Source: Collinsella sp.
Lineage (GTDB): Bacteria; Actinomycetota; Coriobacteriia; Coriobacteriales; Coriobacteriaceae
Direction of reading: 5' to 3'
Length of the DNA stretch: 26,077 nucleotides
Assembly: GCA_018380195.1 (NCBI GenBank)
Contig: JAGZUC010000031.1
Span: 1 to 26,077 of the forward strand
The notes beneath the pieces are model-generated. The model did no database searches and was not told the DNA's origin. It worked only from the letters and a program-made list of their open reading frames with translations. Positions 1 to 6,398 of the stretch are shown here, in pieces. Each line of letters opens with the position of its first letter. Within the stretch, counting starts at the first letter, position 1. Position numbers and translations under genes: made by a program.

Positions 1-30
1 GCCCCTCTGGGGTTGCCTACCCGGATTCGC

Positions 31-72
31 GCCTCAGGACTCAGCGCAACGCGTTGCGCTGAGTCCTGAGGC
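31..72. repeat. 42-bp perfect palindrome upstream of larE
   Basis: The two 21-nt halves (31-51 and 52-72) are exact reverse complements with no loop, starting GCCTCAGGACTCAGC and ending GCTGAGTCCTGAGGC. No T-run follows on either side, so a standard intrinsic terminator is not obvious. It could be a terminator for a gene left of the window, a REP-like element or a protein-binding palindrome. The structure is seen directly; its function is unknown. Confidence 0.75.
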
Positions 73-135
73 TGTTGCAATGAAAATGAGAATCAAGGTA
101 GCATATTGTGCCTTCGTTACATAGATAGAAGTCTT

Positions 136-163
136 ATGACAAGCAGCCCGATAGGATTATAGT
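136..163 (+). promoter_or_regulatory. Probable sigma-70-type promoter of larE
   Basis: An ATGACA box (136-141, five of six matches to TTGACA) is followed after 16 nt by TATAGT (158-163, close to TATAAT). The -10 box ends 34 nt before the larE ATG, which is preceded by a TAAGGA ribosome binding site at 185-190. Confidence 0.5.
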
Positions 164-197
164 TTTCGACCGAGCACACATTGGTAAGGAACGTTTC

Positions 198-1076
198 ATG
201 CTTTCAAACACCACCGCACCTGCAGAGGAGCTTCAGGACAAACTCACGGCGCTCGAGCAGCTGCTTTTGGCATACGGACGCGTCGCCATCGGCTTTTCCG
301 GCGGCGTCGACAGCAGCTTTTTAGCCGCGGTCTGCGCCCGCATCATGCCTACCAGCACGCTTCTCGTTCACCTCACCACGCCGCTCATCGGCACGCCTGA
401 ACAGGCTTCGTTTGAGCGGTCCGTTGACGGGCAAACCAATGAAGAGCCGCATTTTAAGCTCCCTGTGCTCAATCTTTCGGTCGATCAGTTGCAGCTCCCC
501 CAAGTAGCCTGCAACAATGCCAATCGCTGCTACCACTGCAAGCACGCCGGCTTTACCGCCATCGTCAACCACGCCAAATCGCTCGGCTTTCCCACCGTCA
601 TCGATGGCAGCAATGCAAGCGATCGCGGCGACTACCGCCCTGGCATGCGCGCGGCAGAAGAGCTCGGCGTACGCTCCCCTCTTATGGAGGTCGGCTTTAC
701 CAAGGACGAAGAGCGCGAGCTGCTGCGCGCATGGGGCTATCCCGTTTGGAACCTGCCGGCGGGAGCCTGTCTTGCCACGCGCGTCCCCACGGGCGAGGAG
801 CTTACGCGCGAGAAGGTCGATTTGATCCGCGTCTGCGAGGACTACCTGCACGATCTTGACCTGGCGCAGGTTCGCGCACGCCTGGTCGGCGGCTGCATGC
901 ATATCGAGGCCGCGCCCGCAGACGTCGCCAAGATCGCCGCCCTCGGCGATGCTGCCGTCGACGCCGAGGGCAAAACGCCGCTACCCGCCGCCATCGAGTC
1001 CGCGCTGCGCGAGCTGGGATGCGGCCACATCTCCCCCGAGGTCACCCCCTACATCCACGGCAACATGAACCTTTAG
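198..1076 (+). CDS. larE: LarE-family ATP-dependent sacrificial sulfur transferase
   Basis: This 292-residue protein belongs to the PP-loop ATP pyrophosphatase superfamily. The adenylation motif SGGVDSS lies at residues 34-40. The family feature PxxACLxxR occurs around residues 187-195, with Cys191 at the position of the LarE sulfur-donor cysteine. A CYHC motif gives Cys111 and Cys114. Known LarE proteins adenylate the P2CMN precursor and convert its carboxylates to thiocarboxylates while building the nickel-pincer nucleotide of lactate racemase. The three cysteines resemble LarE variants that use an iron-sulfur cluster instead of sacrificing one cysteine; this is inferred. Length fits the family (about 270-290). 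The ATG at 198 has a TAAGGA Shine-Dalgarno 7 nt upstream and its own promoter candidate. No larA, larB or larC lies in the window, so the substrate could also be another cofactor. Confidence 0.88.
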   Translation: MLSNTTAPAEELQDKLTALEQLLLAYGRVAIGFSGGVDSSFLAAVCARIMPTSTLLVHLTTPLIGTPEQASFERSVDGQTNEEPHFKLPVLNLSVDQLQLPQVACNNANRCYHCKHAGFTAIVNHAKSLGFPTVIDGSNASDRGDYRPGMRAAEELGVRSPLMEVGFTKDEERELLRAWGYPVWNLPAGACLATRVPTGEELTREKVDLIRVCEDYLHDLDLAQVRARLVGGCMHIEAAPADVAKIAALGDAAVDAEGKTPLPAAIESALRELGCGHISPEVTPYIHGNMNL

Positions 1077-1103
1077 GTTACGCCGTTTTACAAACGGCGT
1101 AAC
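1077..1103 (+). terminator. 12-bp hairpin directly after larE
   Basis: GTTACGCCGTTT (1077-1088) and AAACGGCGTAAC (1092-1103) form a perfect stem with a 3-nt loop, starting one base after the larE stop codon. There is no T-run after it, so it may stabilise the 3' end or need a factor to terminate. Confidence 0.4.
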
Positions 1104-1253
1104 TGCTCGGCGCTGCGCAGGCCCCGGGCACGGCAATCTGACGTTCAACTTCACGGGCGCGACCAAAAGGTCAGCGCCCACTTGTTTCACGTCACCTTAC
1201 CGCACCCGGAGCCCGCTCGCTCGCATATGCTCAACCTGCACTGCGTTAACTGA

Positions 1254-1301
1254 CCTGCCAAAAAGGGGCAGGTTTGTTTTGGCAGGTATTATCTGGGGAA
1301 A
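1254..1301. repeat. REP-like palindromic repeat, copy 1
   Basis: This 48-bp unit has inverted arms CCTGCCAAAA (1254-1263) and TTTTGGCAGG (1277-1286), followed by a tail containing TATCTGGGGAAA. A near-identical unit in the same orientation lies at 1745-1792. The design (palindrome plus conserved tail) resembles REP elements mobilised by RAYT-type transposases, but no transposase is present here. Confidence 0.7.
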
Positions 1302-1312
1302 TATCGCGAGGC

Positions 1313-1363
1313 AGTCGCCCCTCTAGCACCCATCCAACTTCGAGAGGCACTAGAGGGGCGACT
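1313..1363. repeat. 14-bp inverted repeat downstream of the winged-helix remnant
   Basis: AGTCGCCCCTCTAG (1313-1326) and CTAGAGGGGCGACT (1350-1363) are exact inverted copies around a 23-nt loop. The hairpin lies just past the stop codon (1373-1375) of the minus-strand remnant, so it may be that gene's old terminator, although no clear T-run follows. Confidence 0.55.
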
Positions 1364-1372
1364 CGGCTGCAT

Positions 1373-1504
1373 CTACTTCTTCCGATAGCGGCGGTTGCGG
1401 CTCGTCGACGAACCCATTACTTCGATGAGTCCTTTATCCGCCATTTTTGGCAGATGGTAGCGGACAGACGAGATTTGGCATTCCGTCTCTCTAAAACAAT
1501 AGAT
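1373..1504 (-). pseudogene. C-terminal remnant of a winged-helix protein
   Basis: On the minus strand an open frame of about 43 codons ends in TAG at 1373-1375 and is closed upstream by a TAA at 1505-1507. Its product contains VRYHLPKMADKGLIEV followed by a basic tail ending RRYRKK. This matches the recognition helix and wing typical of C-terminal winged-helix domains, such as those ending Fic-family or AlbA_2-type ATP-binding proteins. No start codon with a ribosome binding site and no N-terminal domain are present. I read it as the tail of a gene that lost most of its body by deletion; the exact parent family is uncertain. Confidence 0.5.
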
Positions 1505-1675
1505 TTATCTCTCTAAAGTTTCGTATATCTCTCTAACTTTAGAGAGATAAGCACCTTGTTTTAGAGAGACATTTAGAGAGATGTATCGAATTCACTGCTA
1601 GATTACCTAAGACTATCTCTCTAGCCTACTTTCTTTTTAGAGAGACATTTAGAGAGACGAGCGTAATCTCTCTAA
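1486..1675. repeat. Cluster of ten TCTCTCTAA motifs in both orientations
   Basis: Forward TCTCTCTA(A) copies start at 1486, 1508, 1528, 1616 and 1667. Reverse TTTAGAGAGA copies start at 1538, 1560, 1572, 1636 and 1648. Start-to-start spacings are often 12, 20 or 22 bp, near one or two helical turns, and the segment is much more AT-rich than its surroundings. This looks like a multi-site operator. It lies just upstream, in the minus direction, of the winged-helix remnant, so it may be the surviving control region of that gene. Confidence 0.8.
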
Positions 1676-1744
1676 CCATGGGTCCTGCCCTCAAAACGCA
1701 TAAGCCCCAACCGCAACTTCGTTTGACGGGCATTGACCCGCAGG

Positions 1745-1792
1745 CCTGCCAAAAGGGGACAGGTTTATTTTGGCAGGTTTTATCTGGGGAAA
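1745..1792. repeat. REP-like palindromic repeat, copy 2
   Basis: It has the same unit as 1254-1301, in the same direction: arms CCTGCCAAAA (1745-1754) and TTTTGGCAGG (1768-1777), then TTTTATCTGGGGAAA. The copies differ at only a few positions. Together they bracket the motif cluster and gene remnant. Confidence 0.7.
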
Positions 1793-1799
1793 CGCGAAC

Positions 1800-1836
1800 A
1801 GGGCCGCGACACCCATATGGCGTCGTGGCCCTTTTC
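1800..1836. terminator. Terminator hairpin between larE region and sugar operon
   Basis: AGGGCCGCGAC (from 1800) pairs with GTCGTGGCCCT (to 1832), allowing one G-U pair. CTTTTCC follows on the plus strand and TGTTCGCGTTT on the minus strand. It sits about 40 nt past the end of the EIIA gene and probably ends the minus-strand operon; the better T-run is on the plus side, so it may work both ways. Confidence 0.55.
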
Positions 1837-1874
1837 CTTGGAGAAGGATCGATTGATTGAACGGGATGACCGTT

Positions 1875-2327
1875 CTAGTCTTCGAGTCCGCTATTGATGA
1901 GCTCCGCAATTTCAACGGGATCGGTGCTCGCGCGCACCTTGTCACGGAAACCGGCGTCCATCAGCATCACGGCAGCCTTGGAGAGCAGACGCAGGTGCGT
2001 GGTTCCAGCCTCGCCGGCGGGCACGTACAGCGCGAGCGCAACATCGACGGGTACGCCATCAAAGCTCGGCCATTCAACGGGCTCGGCCAGTTTGAGCACG
2101 GCCACACCCGGCATATGAATCGCATCGCTCTTGGCATGCGGAACGGCAAACCCGGCGACGAGGCCAGTCTCGGCCTCGTTTTCGCGAGCAATGAACGCGG
2201 CTTCAACAGCGGACGCGTCATCGGCAAAGCCAAGCTCAACAGCCTGCTCGGACAAATAATGCAGCGCGTCCTCGCGTGAGGCCGATGCATGTCCAATCGT
2301 CACCTGGTTGGCAGATACAAATCCCAT
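1875..2327 (-). CDS. PTS fructose/mannitol-type EIIA protein
   Basis: This is a free-standing 150-residue EIIA domain of the fructose-mannitol PTS family (EIIA type 2). The phospho-accepting histidine is His64 in GFAVPHAKS, the family signature. It takes phosphate from HPr and passes it to the EIIB cysteine of the partner EIIBC encoded at the other end of the same operon (6399-7871). The ATG at 2327 has a GGAGG site 6-7 nt upstream and begins 12 nt after the transketolase C-half stop, so the gene is the last cistron of the operon. Length is normal for a single EIIA domain. The sugar cannot be read from this domain. Confidence 0.9.
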   Translation of the reverse strand: MGFVSANQVTIGHASASREDALHYLSEQAVELGFADDASAVEAAFIARENEAETGLVAGFAVPHAKSDAIHMPGVAVLKLAEPVEWPSFDGVPVDVALALYVPAGEAGTTHLRLLSKAAVMLMDAGFRDKVRASTDPVEIAELINSGLED

Positions 2328-2339
2328 GTAGAACCCTCC

Positions 2340-3278
2340 TTACAACACGGACCTGACCGCGGCTTCGATGCCGTCGGCGTCCAAACCGTACTTATGCAGC
2401 AAATCAACCGCAGGGCCGGACTCACCGTACACATCGCGCACGCCGACGCGACGCATCGGCACTGGATGCTGCTCCGCGAGCACTGAGGCAACGGCCTCGC
2501 CAAGCCCGCCGATAATCGAATGCTCCTCGGCGGTGACCACGCGACCGGTCTTCTTTGCGCTGGCGACCACCAGGCGCTCGTCGAGCGGTTTAATGGTATG
2601 CATATTGATGACCTCGGCGTCGATGCCATCGACAGCGAGCGCCTCGGCAGCCTCAAGCGCCTCGGCGACCATAAGACCACAAGCGATGATGGTCACATCG
2701 GACCCCTCGCGCACGACCACACCGCGACCAATCTTGAACTCATAGTCCTCGTGATCGTTGATGACCGGTGTTGCCAGGCGGCCGAAGCGCATGTAAACCG
2801 GCCCCTCTAACTCATAGGCGGCGCGCACACAGGCGCGAGCCTCGACATCATCGGCGGGGACGACCACCGTCATACCCGGAATCGTGCGCATGAGCGCGAT
2901 ATCCTCGCAGCACTGGTGCGTGGCGCCGTCCTCGCCCACCGAAATGCCGGCATGCGTGGCGCCAATCTTGACGTTGAGGTGCGGGTAGCCAATGGAATTG
3001 CGGACTTGTTCGTACGCGCGGCCGGCGGCGAACATGGCAAAGGTGCTCGCAAAGGCGACGTGGCCCGTGGTCGCGATGCCGGCGGCAAGACCCATCAGGT
3101 TGCTCTCGGCGATGCCGGCGTCGTAGAAGCGCCCAGGGTGCGCGGCCTTAAACTTACCGGTCTGCGTGGCAGCGGCCAGGTCGGCATCGAGAACCACAAA
3201 GTCATCGCGCTCATTGCCCAGCTCGACGAGCGCCTCGCCATAGCTAACGCGCGTGGCGACTTTTTTGACGTCTGCCAT
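2340..3278 (-). CDS. Transketolase, C-terminal subunit (split transketolase)
   Basis: This 312-residue protein is the pyrimidine-binding and C-terminal half of a two-polypeptide transketolase. The catalytic glutamate that activates thiamine diphosphate is Glu58 in AGIAESN, and the following segment with THAGISVGEDGATHQ is typical. Its ATG shares one base with the stop of the N-terminal half (TAATG overlap at 3278-3280), so translational coupling would keep the subunits equal. The pair transfers two-carbon ketol units between ketose and aldose phosphates in the cytoplasm, linking fructose 6-phosphate, xylulose 5-phosphate, erythrose 4-phosphate and sedoheptulose 7-phosphate. Split transketolases are common in Actinobacteria and Firmicutes, often in sugar operons. 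DXS-like or other TPP enzymes are less likely given the partner. Confidence 0.93.
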   Translation of the reverse strand: MADVKKVATRVSYGEALVELGNERDDFVVLDADLAAATQTGKFKAAHPGRFYDAGIAESNLMGLAAGIATTGHVAFASTFAMFAAGRAYEQVRNSIGYPHLNVKIGATHAGISVGEDGATHQCCEDIALMRTIPGMTVVVPADDVEARACVRAAYELEGPVYMRFGRLATPVINDHEDYEFKIGRGVVVREGSDVTIIACGLMVAEALEAAEALAVDGIDAEVINMHTIKPLDERLVVASAKKTGRVVTAEEHSIIGGLGEAVASVLAEQHPVPMRRVGVRDVYGESGPAVDLLHKYGLDADGIEAAVRSVL

Positions 3279-4108
3279 TAGAGTTCCTCCCCTGCTGCTG
3301 CGAGCTCGGCCATGGCCTGCTCAAACTGTTCATCGTTGGGCGCCTTGCCATGCCAGCCAACCTGGTTCTCCATAAAGGAGACGCCTTTGCCCTTCACCGT
3401 CTCGGCGATGATGGCGACGGGCGCGCCGGTCACCTCGCGAGCCTCGGCGAAAGCCGCCTCAATCTGCGCCATGTCGTTGCCATCGGCTAGCTCGATCACA
3501 TGCCACTTAAAGGCGCGGAACTTGTCAGCGAGCGGCATGGCCGAGTTGACTTCATCGATCGTGCCGTCAATCTGCAAGCCGTTGTGGTCGACGACGGCAA
3601 CAAGATTGTCGAGCGCATGGTTGCCGGCAAACATGGCCGCCTCCCACACCTGGCCTTCCTCGCACTCACCGTCGCCCAGCAACGTGTAGACACGGTAGCC
3701 GTCGCCCCAGTGCTTAGCGGCAAGCGCCATTCCAACTGCAGCAGAGATGCCCTGACCGAGCGATCCGGTGGACATATCGATGCCCGGGGTGTCGTTCATG
3801 TTGGGATGGCCCTGCAGTCGGCTGCCAATATGGCGGAGCGTCTCGAGCTCTTCGACGGGAAAATAGCCGCGATTTGCCAACACCGAATACAGGCCCGGCG
3901 CCGCGTGACCCTTGGAGAGCACAAAGCGATCGCGATCGGCCTTGTGAGGGTCAGCAGGATCGATATTCATTTCCTCAAAGTACAGATACGTCATGATGTC
4001 GGCAGCACCGAGCGATCCACCCGGATGTCCCGACTTGGCCGCGTGAACCGCAGTCACGACACCCTTCCTGACCTCATTGGCGACCTTTGCCAGCTCCTGG
4101 TTGGTCAT
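3278..4108 (-). CDS. Transketolase, N-terminal subunit (split transketolase)
   Basis: This 276-residue subunit carries the thiamine-diphosphate-binding half. It shows SGHPGGSLGAAD (residues 26-37, with the conserved His28), SKGHAAPGLY (65-74), and the TPP/magnesium motif from GDGECEEGQ (145-153) to Asn176 in VVDHNGLQ. The ATG at 4108 is chosen because AGAGGA lies 6-8 nt upstream; an upstream in-frame extension lacks family similarity. It overlaps the C-terminal subunit gene by one base and follows the transaldolase gene after 63 nt containing a hairpin. It works only with the product of 2340-3278. Confidence 0.93.
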   Translation of the reverse strand: MTNQELAKVANEVRKGVVTAVHAAKSGHPGGSLGAADIMTYLYFEEMNIDPADPHKADRDRFVLSKGHAAPGLYSVLANRGYFPVEELETLRHIGSRLQGHPNMNDTPGIDMSTGSLGQGISAAVGMALAAKHWGDGYRVYTLLGDGECEEGQVWEAAMFAGNHALDNLVAVVDHNGLQIDGTIDEVNSAMPLADKFRAFKWHVIELADGNDMAQIEAAFAEAREVTGAPVAIIAETVKGKGVSFMENQVGWHGKAPNDEQFEQAMAELAAAGEEL

Positions 4109-4131
4109 ACGAATTCCTCTCTTGAGAACAA

Positions 4132-4160
4132 CCCCGGCACCGGATGACGCGATGCCGGGG
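4132..4160 (-). other. Intra-operon hairpin between transaldolase and transketolase genes
   Basis: CCCCGGCA (4132-4139) and TGCCGGGG (4153-4160) pair around a 13-nt loop, just past the transaldolase stop. On the minus strand only TTGTT follows, so it is more likely a 3'-end stabiliser or weak attenuator than a full terminator. Confidence 0.5.
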
Positions 4161-4171
4161 CAATCCACTCG

Positions 4172-4855
4172 TTAAGCCTGAGCGACGACCTTCTGCCAAT
4201 CAGCCTCAAAAGAGGCAAGGCCCTGGTCGGTCAGCGGGTGATGCAAGCATTTCTTAAGAGCGGCCATGGGAACGGTCGCAATGTCGGCACCAAGCAGCGC
4301 CGCCTGGGTCACATGGTTGGGCGTGCGGACCGAAGCGGTGATGATCTCAACGGTGTCGTCGACGTTCTTGCCGGTCCAGTCATAGTTCTTGATGCAAGTC
4401 ACAACATTGTCGAGCTGCGAGATACCGTCCTCGGCGATGTCATCGAAGCGCCCCACAAACGGGCTGATGTAGCGAGCGCCGGCGTTGGCGGCCATCAAGG
4501 CCTGGGTCGGCGAGAAAACAAGCGTCATGTTGACGCGCACACCTGCGTCGGCCAGGGCGCGGCAGGCGGCAAGGCCGGCCTCGCACACGGGAAGCTTAAC
4601 CACGATGTTGGGAGCGAGGGCGGCAAGACGCTTGCCCTCCTCGATCATGCCCTCGGCAGTAGTCGCGGTGGACTCGGCAGACACGGGCAGACCCTCGCAG
4701 AGCTCGGCAATCTTGAGCATATGGGGCTCAAAGTCGGCAAGCTTGCCGCCGGTCTTGGCGTACAGGGACGGGTTGGTGGTAACACCGGCCAGGCAGCCCC
4801 AGCTCTTGGCCTCGGCAATCTCGTCCAGATTGGCGGTATCGATAAAGAACTTCAT
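4172..4855 (-). CDS. Small (TalC/FSA-type) transaldolase
   Basis: This 227-residue TIM-barrel protein belongs to the TalC/MipB/fructose-6-phosphate aldolase family. The Schiff-base lysine is Lys87 in VVKLPVCEAGLAA; GVTTNPS (24-30) and SPFVGRFDD (131-139) are also diagnostic. Family knowledge separates true transaldolases from fructose-6-phosphate aldolases by a few residues: here Glu61 in VSAES stands where E. coli FsaA has Gln59, and Phe133 where FsaA has Tyr131. Both point to transaldolase activity. It would move dihydroxyacetone units between fructose 6-phosphate, erythrose 4-phosphate and sedoheptulose 7-phosphate, fitting the transketolase genes just downstream. The ATG at 4855 has GAAGGGG 6 nt upstream; a TTG five codons earlier has no such site. 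Confidence 0.92.
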   Translation of the reverse strand: MKFFIDTANLDEIAEAKSWGCLAGVTTNPSLYAKTGGKLADFEPHMLKIAELCEGLPVSAESTATTAEGMIEEGKRLAALAPNIVVKLPVCEAGLAACRALADAGVRVNMTLVFSPTQALMAANAGARYISPFVGRFDDIAEDGISQLDNVVTCIKNYDWTGKNVDDTVEIITASVRTPNHVTQAALLGADIATVPMAALKKCLHHPLTDQGLASFEADWQKVVAQA

Positions 4856-4891
4856 GGTGAACCCCTTCAAAGGAAGCTAAAACTCAAAAGA

Positions 4892-4922
4892 ATGGGACAA
4901 AGGGACTGCCCCTTTGTCCCAT
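4892..4922. repeat. REP-like GGGACAAAGGG palindrome inside the sugar operon
   Basis: ATGGGACAAAGGG (4892-4904) and its exact reverse complement (4910-4922) flank a 5-nt loop. On the minus strand TTCTTTTGAGTTTT follows, so the hairpin could also act as a partial terminator ahead of the transaldolase gene. Palindromes of the GGGACAAAGGG type recur between genes in many bacteria; copy number here is unknown. Confidence 0.65.
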
Positions 4923-4924
4923 GT

Positions 4925-4960
4925 GCCGGGCCTGCAGCTGGGACATGCCCCAGGCCCGGC
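4925..4960 (-). other. GC-rich hairpin after the GatZ-like gene
   Basis: GCCGGGCCTG (4925-4934) and CAGGCCCGGC (4951-4960) form a perfect 10-bp stem with a 16-nt loop. It lies 19 nt past the GatZ-like stop and immediately before the 4892-4922 hairpin in transcription order, giving a tandem pair that could protect or end the upstream message. Confidence 0.55.
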
Positions 4961-4979
4961 GTCGCGTAGGAAAAGCTAC

Positions 4980-6254
4980 TTACTCGGCAAGAGCGGCCTC
5001 GATGCGGGTCGTGACGCCCTTGAGGTTAAGACCGACGACGTACTGCTTGATCGGGCGCTTGATGTGCTCGATCACAAAGCGCTTGCCGTCGATGTCCTGG
5101 GCAGCGAGGTTGCGATAGAGCTTCTCGACCTGCTCCTTGACCTCGGGATCGTTGAACGCATAGTGGCCGGAGACATCCAGGATCTTCAGGCTGAGCTCAT
5201 CGTCGGCAAGGATGTCATCGACCTGCAGGTTGACGTCGTCGCCAGTCATCCACTTGCGCCAGCGCTCGGTCTTGATAGCCTTGACCAGCAGCGTGTGATA
5301 CAGGTCGGAGGGGTCATCGCACAGACCGTTGTCGACCAGGATCTGCTCGGTGGCGCAGAGCTTGAGGTAGGCGCGGGTCTCCTCGGTGCCATACTGCGGA
5401 GCGACGTTGGAGGCGGTCACGTGTGCCGGGATGTGCTCGAGCAGCGTCGCGTCGTCCAGATAGTCGGCGTTGTGCTCCTTCAGGCCCACGCCATAGCGCT
5501 TGGCCATATCGGCAAGCTCGCGGGCGTTCTTGAAGTTGTAGTGACCGACCTGCTCCGTCCAGCGGGTAAGGGTGCCGGTCTGGCCGACGATAAAGGTGGG
5601 CATGGGGCAGCCGCGCTTCTCGAGCTCGGGCTGCAGCTGAGAAATGAACTCCTCGTACTTATCGGTAGAGGTCAAGCCGCCATTGGTCTCCTCGGTACCG
5701 ACCTCATAGGCGACCTCGGGCAGGTTATGCTCGCGACGGTACTGCTCAAGGTAGTCGATAAGATCGATCGTGCGGCGAAGCACCACGTCGAGCGGAATAA
5801 CCTTGCCGATCTGATAGGGATCCTTGGTGGGGTCGACCATCAGCAGGTCAAAGCCTGCCTCCATGTCGGCGACGAAGGACTTGCGGGCGAGCTCCATGGC
5901 CTCGTCCTCGGGCAGGTGGGCGTTACGCTCCTCGTCGCGCTGCCACGGACCGCCGTGATCTCGGCACAGGTAGTAAGGACCGGTGTAACCCACCTCGTCG
6001 GCGACCTTCTTGATGTCGGCGGCAAAGCGCGTCTGGTCCCAACCGTTGACGTAGCCGGCGCCCATCTCGTCCATATCGACCTGGTTGCGGCTGGCGATAA
6101 ACATGGGCGGGAAATCCTCGTCCTTGGCAAGCTCGAACACGGCCTGAATCAGGTTGGGGCTCATGGGGCCAATGCCGACCATGGTTGCGTGATCGCCGCT
6201 ATCCTGCAGTTTGAGCATGCCCTGAACGGCCTGGCGGATGGTGAGGTTGGACAT
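4980..6254 (-). CDS. GatZ/KbaZ-family protein (class II tagatose-bisphosphate aldolase non-catalytic subunit-like)
   Basis: This 424-residue protein resembles the GatZ/KbaZ family. It shares SRNQVD..GAGYVNGWD (residues 55-72), RDHGGPW (98-104) and EVGTEETNGG (184-193), which match conserved stretches of E. coli GatZ, but it is clearly divergent. In E. coli GatZ stabilises the catalytic aldolase GatY; no gatY or kbaY is present in this operon. Some stand-alone members have been described as fructose-6-phosphate/tagatose-6-phosphate 4-epimerases, which would suit a protein placed between a PTS permease and pentose-phosphate enzymes. That activity is inferred. The ATG at 6254 has GGAGAAGGAG upstream. 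It follows EIIBC after a structured 144-nt spacer and is followed by two hairpins. Confidence 0.82.
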   Translation of the reverse strand: MSNLTIRQAVQGMLKLQDSGDHATMVGIGPMSPNLIQAVFELAKDEDFPPMFIASRNQVDMDEMGAGYVNGWDQTRFAADIKKVADEVGYTGPYYLCRDHGGPWQRDEERNAHLPEDEAMELARKSFVADMEAGFDLLMVDPTKDPYQIGKVIPLDVVLRRTIDLIDYLEQYRREHNLPEVAYEVGTEETNGGLTSTDKYEEFISQLQPELEKRGCPMPTFIVGQTGTLTRWTEQVGHYNFKNARELADMAKRYGVGLKEHNADYLDDATLLEHIPAHVTASNVAPQYGTEETRAYLKLCATEQILVDNGLCDDPSDLYHTLLVKAIKTERWRKWMTGDDVNLQVDDILADDELSLKILDVSGHYAFNDPEVKEQVEKLYRNLAAQDIDGKRFVIEHIKRPIKQYVVGLNLKGVTTRIEAALAE

Positions 6255-6323
6255 TTTGTTCTCCTTCTCCAGAGGATTTTTGACAAAAGTTCCCTGGGAC
6301 CCAGATGTGGGCCCTATCAGTAC

Positions 6324-6384
6324 GGATGGATTTTGTTGTGTAGGGGCGGTTGTGCGGAGTCAAATCCATCCCTCCGCACAACCG
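6324..6384 (-). other. Structured operon spacer with pseudoknot-capable hairpin
   Basis: A 13-bp perfect stem (6347-6359 with 6372-6384; arms CGGTTGTGCGGAG and its complement) closes a 12-nt loop. Ten loop bases (6362-6371, AAATCCATCC on the plus strand) are exactly complementary to 6324-6333 (GGATGGATTT), which lies downstream in the minus-strand transcript. An H-type pseudoknot or an alternative stem is therefore possible between EIIBC and the GatZ-like gene. Confidence 0.6.
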
Positions 6385-6398
6385 GAGTCCTTAAAGGT

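Noticed and set aside
1274..1516. An 80-codon plus-strand frame in the repeat-rich interval
   Set aside because: It starts inside a REP-like repeat, runs antisense to the winged-helix remnant and lacks a ribosome binding site.
1486..1675. The TCTCTCTAA cluster as a CRISPR array
   Set aside because: Units are only 9-10 bp, occur in both orientations and have no regular unique spacers; no cas genes are present.
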